A DNA stretch of 64,000 nucleotides from an uncultured Bacteroidales bacterium (GCA_902793405.1 CADBDH010000010.1:62001-126000); one strand, 5' to 3'; shown: positions 25,892-35,899, counted from the first letter of the stretch. The notes: generated from the letters alone by a model not told the origin. Made by a program: numbers and translations.

Positions 25892-25939
25892 TTAAAGCAT
25901 TTCAGAAGGTGTTTCAAATAGTTATGGATTATGCCTGTC

Positions 25940-28159
25940 CTAGAAATTGAGGCGAAGGGTGGCACCCAGTTGACGGCCGTGTCCTCGTTGCAGGAAGGGG
26001 TGCTGGATCGACACGAAGTAGAAGGTCTTGTAGCCTGTATCGGTCAGGTTTTTGCCCCACAGCTGCAGGCTGTAGTGCTGCTGCTTCCAGGTGATGGATG
26101 CGCCAAGCAGGGCATAGAAGGGCTGGCGCAGCGTGTTGGCTTCGTCCCAGTAGATGTCGCCGGTGGCACGCACATTGGCAGCCAAGGTGATCAGTTTGTT
26201 CATATCACCGCCAAGCTTGATGCCATGGCTGGCCTCGGCAAACAGTGTGTGCATCGGGGCATAGGGCACGCGCTTGCCGCTGTGGTCCACCTTGCCGTCG
26301 TTATACTCCTTGAATGTGGCATGGGTAAAGCCATAGCTGATGCTCAGGTGCATCAATTCGATAGGGGTGACTGTCATGGCGAACTCGGCGCCCCAACTAT
26401 GTGTCCTGCCGGCATTGGTCATCATGCGTCCTGTGACATTGCCCGGAGGGAACACGGTCAACTGGCGGTCGCGGCAATCCATGAAGAAGACACCCAGGTC
26501 GCTCTGCACCCTACTCTGCCAGCACTCGAAATGGCCGCCCAGCTCGTAGTTCCAGGCCTTCTCGGGCTTGTAGCCCACCATCTTGTCCACGTCATACTGC
26601 AGTCCGATGCCCATCATGCCCATCAGCCGCTGCTGCAGCACGTCGCTGAACATCTGGGTATTGAAGCCGCCGGCCTTGCTACCGCGTGAGACGGCAAGAA
26701 AAACGGTGTGGTTCTTGCCTGTCCACGGATGCCAGGTGAGGCTCACATTGGGCAAGAGGTCAAAGAAGTCCTTGTTGAGTGTTCCGTGTTCGTCAATGTC
26801 GATGTCCTCGTGCGAGAACAGGGCGCCCGTTGCGGCAACAATGGTGCTATAGCCCGTGTGGGTCACGCTGCGGTAGTTGAGACGCGCATGCTCGTAGTCG
26901 AGACGCAATCCGGCTTGCAGCGTCCACTGGCCCCAATGGTAAGTGGACTCGTGATATAACGCTACGCCCCAACTGGGACTGGTGAACTGGCTCCCGAGCT
27001 CAAACGAACGGGTGTCCCACACGATGGGATACTCGGGAATGGCATCGTTGACGTGCTTCTCGATAAACTGGCTGATGCCGTAATCGTAGAAGGTCACCGG
27101 CGCATTCATCTTGTAACGGCGGAAGAACCCGCTGGCGCCTACCAGCCAGTTGTAGCCCTCGCTGCGCTCATGGCTGCGGGCGACGAAGTCCTGGGTGACG
27201 GCATGCTCGCGGCGCGCCTGCGTCAGTGTGAAATAGTCTTGGACGGTAAAGTCCTGGTCCAGCGTCATGTTATCGTCAAGATACTGGTAACTCGTGATGC
27301 TCGACAGGGTAAAGCCATCGAGCGACTTGAGCACCGTCAAGCCGTCGGTTACCGATGTGCGGCGGTAAAAACAGGTATCATTGTAGGCAATCTTGCCGGT
27401 CTCTACCCACTCATAGGGGTAACCGCCCTGGCGACTCGTCGTCACCGAGGCCACGTTGGAAACATACCAGCCGTTCTGGTTGCGCCACTCCAGCTTGGCA
27501 CGGGCAGCGAACATGCGCTCCCAGTCGCAGCGCTTGCCATTATATTGATTGGTGAACTCGCCGCGCGTCGAGCCATATTGTGCCGACAGCGACAGACCCA
27601 AATCGTCCTTGAGCAGCATGTAGTGGCTCGCACCAGCGCGCCACGTGCCGTGGGTGGCACCCTCGACCAGGGCACGGGTGCCCTGATAGTTGAGCGGGGA
27701 CAGGGTATAGATGTTCATCACGCCGCCCAAGGTGTTGCGGCCGTAAAGCGTATTCTGCGGGCCGCGCAGCATCTCAAAGCGTGCGATGTCCATCAGGTCA
27801 AAGTCGTAGTTCTCCTTGGTCATCACGGGCACATTGTCAATCGACAGGCCCACGGCGGGCTGGTCGATGCGCGTGCCGATGCCGCGCACATACACCGTCG
27901 AGGTCATGCGGCTGCCGTAATCGGGAATGAACAGGTTGGGCACCAGGTCGGCTGCCGTCTTGACCGACACCACCTGGTTGCGCTCGGCCTCCTGGCGGTT
28001 GATGACCGTCAAGGCTGTGGCTTGGGTGCGCATGTCGGCGTTCTGCTTGATGGCCGTGACGGTGACTTCGCCCAGCGACAGCGTGTCCCCGATACCCTCA
28101 TGGGCACCTGCGGCGACAATCGACACCACAGCCATTATTAACAGCATTATTCTTTTCAT
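25940..28159 (-). CDS. TonB-dependent outer membrane receptor
   Basis: 739 residues from ATG at 28159 (signal peptide KRIMLLIMAVVSIVAAGAHE). The plug domain follows directly with no carboxypeptidase-like N-terminal extension: LSLGEVTVTAIKQ, VVSVKTAADLVPNLFIPDYG, TVYVRGIGTRIDQPAVGLSI and MLRGPQNTLYGRNTLGG. A 22-strand barrel follows with the C-terminal RGHGRQLGATLRLNF ending in Phe. No SusD partner is adjacent, so a siderophore, vitamin or other small ligand is more likely than a glycan. The -7 box lies only six bases before this ATG, so the transcript may be nearly leaderless. It is divergent from the M16 peptidase gene. Confidence 0.92.
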   Translation of the reverse strand: MKRIMLLIMAVVSIVAAGAHEGIGDTLSLGEVTVTAIKQNADMRTQATALTVINRQEAERNQVVSVKTAADLVPNLFIPDYGSRMTSTVYVRGIGTRIDQPAVGLSIDNVPVMTKENYDFDLMDIARFEMLRGPQNTLYGRNTLGGVMNIYTLSPLNYQGTRALVEGATHGTWRAGASHYMLLKDDLGLSLSAQYGSTRGEFTNQYNGKRCDWERMFAARAKLEWRNQNGWYVSNVASVTTSRQGGYPYEWVETGKIAYNDTCFYRRTSVTDGLTVLKSLDGFTLSSITSYQYLDDNMTLDQDFTVQDYFTLTQARREHAVTQDFVARSHERSEGYNWLVGASGFFRRYKMNAPVTFYDYGISQFIEKHVNDAIPEYPIVWDTRSFELGSQFTSPSWGVALYHESTYHWGQWTLQAGLRLDYEHARLNYRSVTHTGYSTIVAATGALFSHEDIDIDEHGTLNKDFFDLLPNVSLTWHPWTGKNHTVFLAVSRGSKAGGFNTQMFSDVLQQRLMGMMGIGLQYDVDKMVGYKPEKAWNYELGGHFECWQSRVQSDLGVFFMDCRDRQLTVFPPGNVTGRMMTNAGRTHSWGAEFAMTVTPIELMHLSISYGFTHATFKEYNDGKVDHSGKRVPYAPMHTLFAEASHGIKLGGDMNKLITLAANVRATGDIYWDEANTLRQPFYALLGASITWKQQHYSLQLWGKNLTDTGYKTFYFVSIQHPFLQRGHGRQLGATLRLNF

Positions 28160-28163
28160 GGCT

Positions 28164-28203
28164 GCAAAGGTAGTCATTTTTTCAAAAAATATACTACCTT
28201 TGC
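28164..28203. promoter_or_regulatory. Symmetrical divergent promoter of the TonB receptor and M16 peptidase genes
   Basis: GCAAAGGTAGT (28164-28174) and ACTACCTTTGC (28193-28203) are perfect 11-bp inverted arms 18 bases apart. Each contains a TACCTTTG -7 box, one per strand. The leftward box is 28172-28165, the rightward 28195-28202. Confidence 0.7.
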
Positions 28204-28252
28204 CCACAACTAACGACTATACACCTTATAATAAACTAATAAACCAATTCTA

Positions 28253-31130
28253 ATGAGACCAAGATTTCTGATTTCATTGCTGGCGGCCCTCGCATGCTTG
28301 GGTATGGCCGCCAAGCCGGCTGTGGCAACCACCGTTCCCGGTGACCCCATGGCCACACAGTGCTACACCCTGAGCAACGGCCTCAAGGTGTTCCTGAGTG
28401 TTAATCACCAGAGTCCGCGCATCACGGCCCATATCGCCGTGCGCACCGGCTCACGTAATGACCCCGCCGAGACCACCGGTCTGGCCCACTACCTGGAGCA
28501 CCTGATGTTCAAGGGCACCAAGCAGTACGGCACGAGCAACTACGAGGCCGAGAAGGCCCTGCTCGACACCATCGAGGCCCGCTACGAGCAGTACCGCCTC
28601 GTGAAGGATCCCGAGCTCCGTCGCGTCCTGTACCACGAGATCGACAGCATCTCGCAGCTGGCCGCCCAGTACAATATCCCCAACGAGTATGACAAACTGA
28701 TGGCCGGCATCGGCGGCCAAGGCACCAATGCCTATACCAGCACCGACGTCACCTGCTATACCGAGGACATCCCCGCCAACGAGGTGGACCGCTGGGCACG
28801 CATCCAGGCCGACCGCTTCCAGAACATGGTCATCCGCGGTTTCCACACCGAGCTCGAGGCCACAGGACCAGAGAAAACTGTTCGAGGCCATTAGCGCCAA
28901 GATGTTCCCCACCCACCCCTATGGTACACAGACGACCATCGGTACCCAGGAACACCTGAAGAACCCGTCGATTACCAATATCAAGAACTACTTCAACAAC
29001 TACTACTGCCCCAACAACGTGGCCATCTGTATGGCCGGTGACTTTGACCCCAATGAGGTCATCGCTATCCTGGAACGCCACTTCGGCAGCTGGAAACCCA
29101 ACAACAACCTCTATCGTCCCGAGTTCGCTCCCCTCAAGCCTATCACTGCTCCCATCGACACCACCGTCATTGGTCAGGAAGCTGAGTTTGTGGCACTGGG
29201 CTGGCGCTTTGACGCTGGCAACTCGCTGCAGTGCGATACCATGGACGTAGTTGCCGAGATGCTCTCTAACGGCACTGCCGGCCTCATCGACCTGAACCTG
29301 AACCAGCCTCTCAAGGTGATGGGTGCTGGCGCCTTCACCGACCCGATGACCGACTACTCGATGCTCTTGCTCATGGGTTATCCCAACGAGGGCCAAACCC
29401 TCGAAGAAGTGCGTGAGCTCCTGCTCGGTGAGCTGGCCAAGCTGCGTGCCGGCAACTTTGACGACGACCTGCTCGTGAGCGTCGTCAACAACAACAAGCT
29501 CAATTACCTGCGTTCGCTGGACAACAACGCTTCTCGCACCCGCAAACTGGTCAACGCCTTCATCAACCATGTGGATTGGAAGCAGGAGGTAGGCAAACTC
29601 GACCGCATGGCCGGCATGACCAAGCAGCAGATTGTGGACTTTGCCAACCGCCACCTGTTGGACAACAACTTTGTATGCGTCTACAAGCGCATGGGCGTGG
29701 ACACTACCGAGAAGAAGATCGACAAGCCCGTCATCACCCCCATCCCCACCAACCGCGACAAGCAGAGCAACTTCGTCAAGAACATCCTGAGCGAAACTGT
29801 CGAGCCCATCCAGCCGCAGTTTGTGGATTACAGCAAGGAGATGACCGTCGGCCAGACCAGCAAGAAGCTGCCGCTGCTCTACAAGCATAACGACCTGGAC
29901 GACCTGTTCACCTTGACCTACAAGTATGACTTCGGCGCAACCGCCGACAACCGCTACGAGACCGCACTGGGCTATATGGACTTCCTGGGCACCAAGAAGA
30001 TGAGTGCTACCGAGTTCAAGCAGCGCCTGTACAAGCTGGCTTGCAACATCTCGATGAACGTTGGCGAAAACGAGACTTACCTGACCCTGAGCGGCCTGAG
30101 CGAGAACATGCCCGAGGCCCTCAAGCTTGCCGAGGATCTGATGCAGAACGCAAAGGTCGACGAGGAGGCTTACAAGAGCATGGTCGACGTCATCCTCAAG
30201 AGCCGCAACGATGCCAAGCAGAGCCAGGAGGAATGCTTCGACCGCTTGAACGAGTATGGCATGTACGGCCCCCGCAACGCCTACACCAACATCATGAGCG
30301 CCCAGCAACTGCGTGACACCAAGCCCGCCGACCTGCTCAAGCTCGTCAAGGGTATGCGCGACATGCAGCACACAGTGGTTTACTACGGTCCCATGACCGA
30401 GAATGAACTGAACAAGTGCCTGAGCAAGGTCCACAAGACCAAGAAGAACCTGGCAGCCGTTCCCGTGGGTGTTCCTTACATGGAGCAGCCTACCCCCACA
30501 ACCGAAATCCTGCTGGCTCCCTACGAGGCCAAGAACATCTACATGGTACAGTACCACAACGAGGGCACCGCATGGGCACCCGAGCATGCTGCAACCATCA
30601 ACCTGTTCAACGAGTACTTTGGCGGTGGCATGAACGGTATCGTCTTCCAAGAGCTGCGCGAGGCTCGCGGTCTGGCCTATTCGGCAGCTGCCTACTATCG
30701 CCAGCCCCGTGAGATGGGCCATCCCGAGTATGCCATGACCTACATCATTACCCAGAACGACAAGATGATGGACTGCGTGCGCGAGTTCAACAACATCGTG
30801 GGCACCATCCCCCAGAGCGAGACCGCATTCGCCCTGGCCAAGGAGTCGCTGATGAAGAAACTGGCCAGCCGTCGCACCGTGCGCGGTGGCGTCCTCAACA
30901 GCTACCTGGCCGCTCAGCGCATGGGCTTGGACTATGACATCAACTCGGTAGTATTCAACGCACTGCCCAACCTCAAGCTCAACGACATCGTCAAGTTTGA
31001 GCAGCAGTCCATGGCCGGCAAGCCCTACCGCTACCTCATCCTGGGCGACGAGAAGGAACTCGACATCCAGGGTCTGGAGAAGATCGGTCCGATCCACCGT
31101 CTGACGCTCGAGGAAATCTTCGGATACTAA
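28253..31130 (+). pseudogene. M16 (insulinase-type) peptidase gene with an internal frame-shifting indel
   Basis: Two reading frames together encode one M16 protein of about 950 residues. Frame 1 (28253-28894) has a signal peptide and the zinc motif HYLEH (residues 79-83 in GLAHYLEHLMFKGT). It leaves the family pattern after GFHTELEA at 28861 and stops at 28892. Frame 2 resumes with RKLFEAISAKMFPTHPYGTQ at 28872 and runs to 31130 through the second M16 domain. Family members usually have about 13 residues between these blocks, including the third zinc ligand Glu; here only 10 bases remain. Either the gene is dead or the assembly is wrong at this spot. Codon use stays normal on both sides. Confidence 0.85.
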
Positions 31131-31141
31131 TCTACCCAGTA

Positions 31142-31163
31142 GAGACGCAAAATCTTGCGTCTC
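31142..31163. repeat. Hairpin GAGACGCAA/TTGCGTCTC after the M16 gene
   Basis: Perfect 9-bp arms with a 4-base loop, 11 bases after the M16 stop. A related hairpin occurs at 41055-41083. Confidence 0.6.
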
Positions 31164-31178
31164 CCTGCAACAAGTTAG

Positions 31179-31216
31179 GGTCCTTAAGGTCTTTCAAGTC
31201 CTTAAGGACCTTTTTT
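31179..31216 (+). terminator. Intrinsic terminator of the M16 gene
   Basis: GGTCCTTAAGG (31179-31189) and CCTTAAGGACC (31200-31210) are perfect arms followed by TTTTTT. Confidence 0.9.
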
Positions 31217-31251
31217 ACAGTAAACAAAAGTGAGAATTTCTAGAAATTGAT

Positions 31252-31259
31252 TATCTTTG
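31252..31259 (+). promoter_or_regulatory. TATCTTTG -7 box of the FISUMP-type protein gene
   Basis: TATCTTTG lies 29 bases before the ATG at 31289, which excludes the in-frame start at 31247 upstream of it. Confidence 0.55.
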
Positions 31260-31288
31260 GCACACAAATAACCTCTAAAACAGATAAC

Positions 31289-34200
31289 ATGATGAAAAGT
31301 ATCCTTAAATCATTCGTTCTATTGCTGGGAGCGTTGTTGGTTCCTACCACTGTTTATGCTCAAGGCATCCATGGTGACGTGAATGGCGACTGCGAGGTAA
31401 ATATCGCCGATGTGAACGCCGTCATTGATGTGATTCTGGGCGATAGAACCAATCCTGCAGCCGACGTGAACACTGATGGCGAAATCAACATTGCCGATGT
31501 GAATGTCATCATCAACATCATCTTGGAAGGTGATGAAGAGCCAGTTCACGAGTACGTTGACCTGGGTCTGCCCAGCGGCACGCTATGGGCAACTTGCAAC
31601 GTGGGTGCCAACAGCCCGGAAGAATACGGCGACTACTTTGCCTGGGGCGAAATAGAGCCCAAGGATTTCTACGACTGGAGCAACTACAAGTGGTGCAATG
31701 GCTCCAAATACTCGTTGACGAAGTATTGCACCGACAGTAGCCATGGCACGATTGACGGCAAAACCGAGTTGGATTTTGAGGACGATGCCGCCTGGGTGAA
31801 CTGGGGGCCATCGTGGCGCACGCCCAGCTATGAACAGCAGATTGAACTGCACACTTATTGCGATGGGGAAAAGACGACAATAAACGGCGTGAACGGCTTT
31901 TTGCTGAAAGGTCCCAACGGCAACACGATATTTTTTCCTACAGCGGGCAAGTTCTATCACATCTTAAGCTCGCCCGATGACGGCGCCTATTGGTCCCGCA
32001 CGCTCAGCTCCATCAGCACTGTAAGTGCCCCCTATCTGTACTTTTTTGAGGGGTGGAGCACCAATCAGTCCACCAGCCGCTACATCGGGTTTTCAGTACG
32101 TGCCGTGCGCGTGTCACCCGCCGGCAGCCAGGGCATCGACATCGAGCAGCAAAGCCTCGATTTGGGTGGGTTAACCATTGGAAAGACTAGCACGGGCCGA
32201 CTCACTATTATCAATAATTCCATGCAGACCGTGACCTTGACGGCCACGGCCGACGAGCCGTTCTCATTCATGGGGCAGGAAGGCAGCGTCAAGAGCATGA
32301 CCGTCGTGGTACCAAGCCAATCCGTCATACCAGTTACGGTCAAGTTCACTGCGACCGCAGCTGGCCAATTCAACGGCAATGTGACCTTCATGGGCACTGA
32401 GCTGGATAGCGGCCAGACCGTCGTTCCGGTCCATGCATTTGCCATTGACGACGATTATCTGCAGCAGGAATACGTTGACCTGGGCCTGCCCAGCGGCACA
32501 CTATGGGCAACCCGAAACGTGGGGGCAAGCACCCCCATGGACTTCGGGTCTTTCTTCGCCTGGGGCGAGACTCAGCCCAAGTCAAGCTATGACAACAGTT
32601 CTTATCAGTGCACAAAATATAACAACGAGGACAACAAAACCGTCCTGGATCCTGAGGACGACGCCGCATTCATGAACTGGGGGCCGTCGTGGCGCATGCC
32701 CTCTCTGGAACAAATCAAAGAGCTCAGTGACAGCTGCAGCGGCCAGTGGACGTCGATCAATGGCATCAACGGTTGGCTAGTTACTGGACGCAACGGCAAC
32801 ATCATGTTCATGCCCGCCGCCGGATATCGCAGTGGCCCTTCGCTCATCTCGGGAAGCTGGGAGGGCAACTACTGGTCGCGAACAGTCAAAAATCGAAGCG
32901 AAGCTTTCTGCATGGAGTTCGCGTCTAGAGGTCTATTTATCAATAGCCTTTTCCGTCAACAGGGATACAGTGTGCGTGCTGTGCGCGCGACACTCGACGA
33001 TGTCTACATCGAGCAGCAAAGCCTCGACTTGGGTATCGTGAACGTCGGGAATACCAGTACTGGCGAACTGACCATCATCAACTGCTCCAATGAACCCATA
33101 ACGTTGACGGCGACGACTGGCGAGCCTTTCTCGTTCAAACAGCAGGACGGCACCGCTTTGTCAAGTATGACCGTCGAGGTCCCGAGCAATTATTACACTC
33201 AAGTGACAGTGATGTTCACGGCAACCAGTCCAGGGGAATTCAACGGTGAAGTGACTGTCCAGCACCCGGCACTCGATGGCGGCCAAAGCGTTATATCTGT
33301 CCATGCGCGAGCCTATGCCGACCCGGAGCAGGATTACGTTGACCTGGGCCTGCCCAGCGGCACACTGTGGGCTGCGAGAAACATCGGCGCCAATACCCCG
33401 GAAGAATCCGGAAACTATTTCTCTTGGGGCGAGACCGAGCCCAAGGAGGAGTATTACATGGACGGCTATAAGTGGTACAACTATGACGAGGAGTTGTACA
33501 CCAAGTATTGCACCGATAGCGAGTACGGCTTGGTTGACAACAAGACCGAGCTGGATCCTGACGACGATGCCGCTTGGGTGAACTGGGGCCCGTCATGGCG
33601 GATGCCTTCTGAGGAGCAGATCAAAGAGCTGATGGATAGATGCTCCTGGGAATTCATCACAAGAAATGGTGTAAACGGCTATCTGGTTACAGGCCACAAC
33701 GGGAACGCCATATTCCTGCCCGCCGCCGGAAATACTTTCACCGAGCCGAACACACAAGGCGACTATTGGTCACGCACACTCAATTTTTCCAGCGAACCTC
33801 CTAGCAAAGCCACCACCTTGAGTATCAATTCGTGGTTCTTTGAGTTGGATGGTGTCATGCGCGGTTGGGGGTGTCCCGTGCGTGCCGTGCGCATGTCGTT
33901 AAACGATCTCTACATAGAGCAGCAGCGCCTAGACTTGGGCATCGCTGACATGGGCAACACCTGCACAGGCGAAGTGACCATCATTAACTGCTCCGATGAA
34001 GTCATGACCCTCACGGCCACGGCCGATGCACCCTTCTCGTTCAAGCTGGATGACGGAAGTGCCTCGAGCATGACCGTTGAGGTACCAGGCAAGTCCTACA
34101 CTCAAGTTACGGTAATGTTCACAGCGACCACCCCCGGCCAATTCAACGGCAACGTGACCTTCCTGCACCCGGCCCTCGACGGAGGTCAGCGCACGATTCC

Positions 34201-34804
34201 AGTCCAGGCACTCGCTTTTGCCGACGTTAATCCGCAGCAGGATGCCGTCGATCTGGGTCTGCCCAGCGGCACGTTATGGGCAACATGCAACGTGGGCGCG
34301 AGCAGTCCTGAGGAATCAGGTGACCGCTTCGCTTGGGGCGAGACTGAGCCCCAGGGTGACTATGACTGGTTCGACCCTTGGAGCAACTACAAGTGGTGCG
34401 ATGGCAGCGAAAACACCTTGACGAAGTACTGCAACGATAGCACCTATGGCACGGTAGATAACCTGACAGAACTGGAGCCCCAAGACGATGCCGCATGGGT
34501 AAACTGGGGCCCGAAGTGGCGGATGCCAAGCGCCGAGCAATTCAAAGAACTGCAGGAAAACTGCTCCTGGAGGTGGGCGACAAAAAACGGTGTGAAGGGC
34601 CGTTTGGTCACTGGGCCTAACGGCAACTACATCTTCTTGCCGGCTGAAGTGAGAGACGATTATTGGTCACGCACGCTCAAACCCGATCATCCGCTCTTCG
34701 CCTTATGCGGGGGCTTTTATCCTGAGAACGCATTGGGGTGGTTCGTATGGGTCTACCGTACTCACGGCTGCTATATCCGGGCCGTGAGCATACCACAGGA
34801 TTAA
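31289..34804 (+). CDS. Secreted modular protein: dockerin-like repeats, four FISUMP domains, three ASH-like domains
   Basis: 1171 residues. Signal peptide (ending TVYAQ), then two dockerin type I-like repeats (GDVNGDCEVNIADVNAVID, ADVNTDGEINIADVNVII) at about 29-80. Four copies of a FISUMP/DUF1566-like domain begin at YVDLGLPSGTLWA (near 31550, 32470, 33333, 34246), each with a WxNWGPxWRxPS core and an SVRAVR-type end. Three ASH/DUF1573-like Ig modules (IEQQSLDLG, TLTATADEPFSF, VTVMFTATTPGQFNG) separate them. No catalytic residues are recognised. Probably a cell-surface or secreted binding or structural protein. The dockerin repeats are not accompanied by any cohesin in the window. Confidence 0.85.
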   Translation: MMKSILKSFVLLLGALLVPTTVYAQGIHGDVNGDCEVNIADVNAVIDVILGDRTNPAADVNTDGEINIADVNVIINIILEGDEEPVHEYVDLGLPSGTLWATCNVGANSPEEYGDYFAWGEIEPKDFYDWSNYKWCNGSKYSLTKYCTDSSHGTIDGKTELDFEDDAAWVNWGPSWRTPSYEQQIELHTYCDGEKTTINGVNGFLLKGPNGNTIFFPTAGKFYHILSSPDDGAYWSRTLSSISTVSAPYLYFFEGWSTNQSTSRYIGFSVRAVRVSPAGSQGIDIEQQSLDLGGLTIGKTSTGRLTIINNSMQTVTLTATADEPFSFMGQEGSVKSMTVVVPSQSVIPVTVKFTATAAGQFNGNVTFMGTELDSGQTVVPVHAFAIDDDYLQQEYVDLGLPSGTLWATRNVGASTPMDFGSFFAWGETQPKSSYDNSSYQCTKYNNEDNKTVLDPEDDAAFMNWGPSWRMPSLEQIKELSDSCSGQWTSINGINGWLVTGRNGNIMFMPAAGYRSGPSLISGSWEGNYWSRTVKNRSEAFCMEFASRGLFINSLFRQQGYSVRAVRATLDDVYIEQQSLDLGIVNVGNTSTGELTIINCSNEPITLTATTGEPFSFKQQDGTALSSMTVEVPSNYYTQVTVMFTATSPGEFNGEVTVQHPALDGGQSVISVHARAYADPEQDYVDLGLPSGTLWAARNIGANTPEESGNYFSWGETEPKEEYYMDGYKWYNYDEELYTKYCTDSEYGLVDNKTELDPDDDAAWVNWGPSWRMPSEEQIKELMDRCSWEFITRNGVNGYLVTGHNGNAIFLPAAGNTFTEPNTQGDYWSRTLNFSSEPPSKATTLSINSWFFELDGVMRGWGCPVRAVRMSLNDLYIEQQRLDLGIADMGNTCTGEVTIINCSDEVMTLTATADAPFSFKLDDGSASSMTVEVPGKSYTQVTVMFTATTPGQFNGNVTFLHPALDGGQRTIPVQALAFADVNPQQDAVDLGLPSGTLWATCNVGASSPEESGDRFAWGETEPQGDYDWFDPWSNYKWCDGSENTLTKYCNDSTYGTVDNLTELEPQDDAAWVNWGPKWRMPSAEQFKELQENCSWRWATKNGVKGRLVTGPNGNYIFLPAEVRDDYWSRTLKPDHPLFALCGGFYPENALGWFVWVYRTHGCYIRAVSIPQD

Positions 34805-34838
34805 CCCCCATACCGAATCAATAACCGCCAAAACAATC

Positions 34839-34874
34839 AGGGTCCCTAAAGTCGTTCTTGACTTTTGGGACCCT
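34839..34874. terminator. Hairpin terminator after the FISUMP-type gene
   Basis: AGGGTCCC (34839-34846) and GGGACCCT (34867-34874) with an inner AAAGTC/GACTTT stem. The tail CTTGAT is weakly T-rich. Confidence 0.65.
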
Positions 34875-34895
34875 CTTGATATCTTAAGGACAGGA

Positions 34896-34930
34896 TAACT
34901 CCTAACTCCTAACTTTTAACTTCTAACTTT
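34896..34930. repeat. 7-bp tandem array overlapping the end of the CDP-alcohol phosphotransferase gene
   Basis: TAACTCC, TAACTCC, TAACTTT, TAACTTC and TAACTTT. The stop codon of the minus-strand gene (34909-34911) lies inside the array, so its last residues (KKLEVKS) are encoded by repeat units. Confidence 0.8.
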
Positions 34931-35868
34931 TTAATCGCCTTCTTGCAGATGCCCTCGTGACGCAGCACCATGTAGATGAGCAGCAGGTTAAGCACCACGA
35001 TCTCAAAGACGAAGTACAACCACGGCATGTTGATGATCACTGCGATGAAGCAGGCGATGATGCGCGTGTTGAATGTCAGGATATTGGTATACTTCATCAA
35101 CGGCTTGCTCAAGCCACGGAAATAGTTACGGAATTCCTCACTGGGCACGCCGTCCTCGCCGTAACGCTCGTTCAACGCGGCACGCAGGCGCTGCATGTTG
35201 GGCGTCATGCGCTCCTGGTTGGCAGTATAGCCGCTGTAGAAGAACAACGGCAACTTGCTCCAGAAGTTCCTGCCCCACTCCAGCTGGTGATACTGTTCGC
35301 TCAGCTTGGCGGCACTCTCCAATTCACTGCCCTGCTGTCCCTTGAGGAAGAACAGGTGGAACTGACGGTAGCAGTCGGCCATCGCAGCCTGCAGGGCATG
35401 GCTCAGTCCCGAACCGATACCCAGGGCCCAAATCAGCCACTCGTGCTGGGCGAAGTAATTGGGGCCGGTCCAGCTGTCGCCGAAATGAAGTTCCCTGAAC
35501 ACCAGCGCAAAACCGATGGCAGCGAACCACAAGTCACCGCTCACGCCGTCCAGGATGCGGCCCATGCGCGAGTACTGCTGCGTGAGGCGGGCCAGCTGGC
35601 CGTCGGCGCTGTCAAACGTGTCGGCCCACGTGATGAGCAGCATGCCCACCCAGTTGAGCCAGGCCAGATGAGGCTGGCCAAAATACAGCAGGATACCGCC
35701 TGCCACGCCCATAAAGATGCTGGCGATGGTAATCGCATTGGGACTAACGCCCAATTTCTCGAACAGCTTGGCCCACAGGAAACCCAGGGGACGGTGGAAA
35801 TGCAGGTCGAACCACTCCTCGGTGTCCGACGACTTGAGCGACGCCTGATATTCTTCTTTTAATGTCAT
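34909..35868 (-). CDS. CDP-alcohol phosphatidyltransferase family protein
   Basis: 319 residues from ATG at 35868 (MTLKEEYQASLKSSDTEEWF); a longer upstream frame has no family-like sequence. Several membrane segments surround the signature DSADGQLARLTQQYSRMGRI followed by LDGVSGD. This matches D-xx-DG-xx-AR-x8-G-xxx-D, but the last Asp sits one residue late (D-GVSG-D instead of D-xxx-D). Family members condense a CDP-linked lipid or alcohol with a hydroxyl acceptor in the membrane. The gene follows an ATP-grasp gene by 31 bases. The lipid made is unknown; inositol lipid synthesis is possible but no inositol-phosphate synthase is seen. Confidence 0.88.
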   Translation of the reverse strand: MTLKEEYQASLKSSDTEEWFDLHFHRPLGFLWAKLFEKLGVSPNAITIASIFMGVAGGILLYFGQPHLAWLNWVGMLLITWADTFDSADGQLARLTQQYSRMGRILDGVSGDLWFAAIGFALVFRELHFGDSWTGPNYFAQHEWLIWALGIGSGLSHALQAAMADCYRQFHLFFLKGQQGSELESAAKLSEQYHQLEWGRNFWSKLPLFFYSGYTANQERMTPNMQRLRAALNERYGEDGVPSEEFRNYFRGLSKPLMKYTNILTFNTRIIACFIAVIINMPWLYFVFEIVVLNLLLIYMVLRHEGICKKAIKKLEVKS

Positions 35869-35899
35869 GCTCTGTGTGGTTTTGATGATAAACGGATGA

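Noticed and set aside
28830..31097. A 755-codon open frame antisense to the M16 peptidase gene
   Set aside because: Low-complexity, Val/Leu/His-rich product without family motifs; the plus strand has clear M16 homology. It is a by-product of GC-rich codon use.
28253..31130. Programmed ribosomal frameshift in the M16 gene
   Set aside because: No slippery heptamer at 28855-28880, and a conserved segment is missing, which frameshifting would not restore.
31289..31550. Cellulosome component because of dockerin-like repeats
   Set aside because: No cohesin or scaffoldin is seen, and such repeats are widespread in secreted Bacteroidales proteins.
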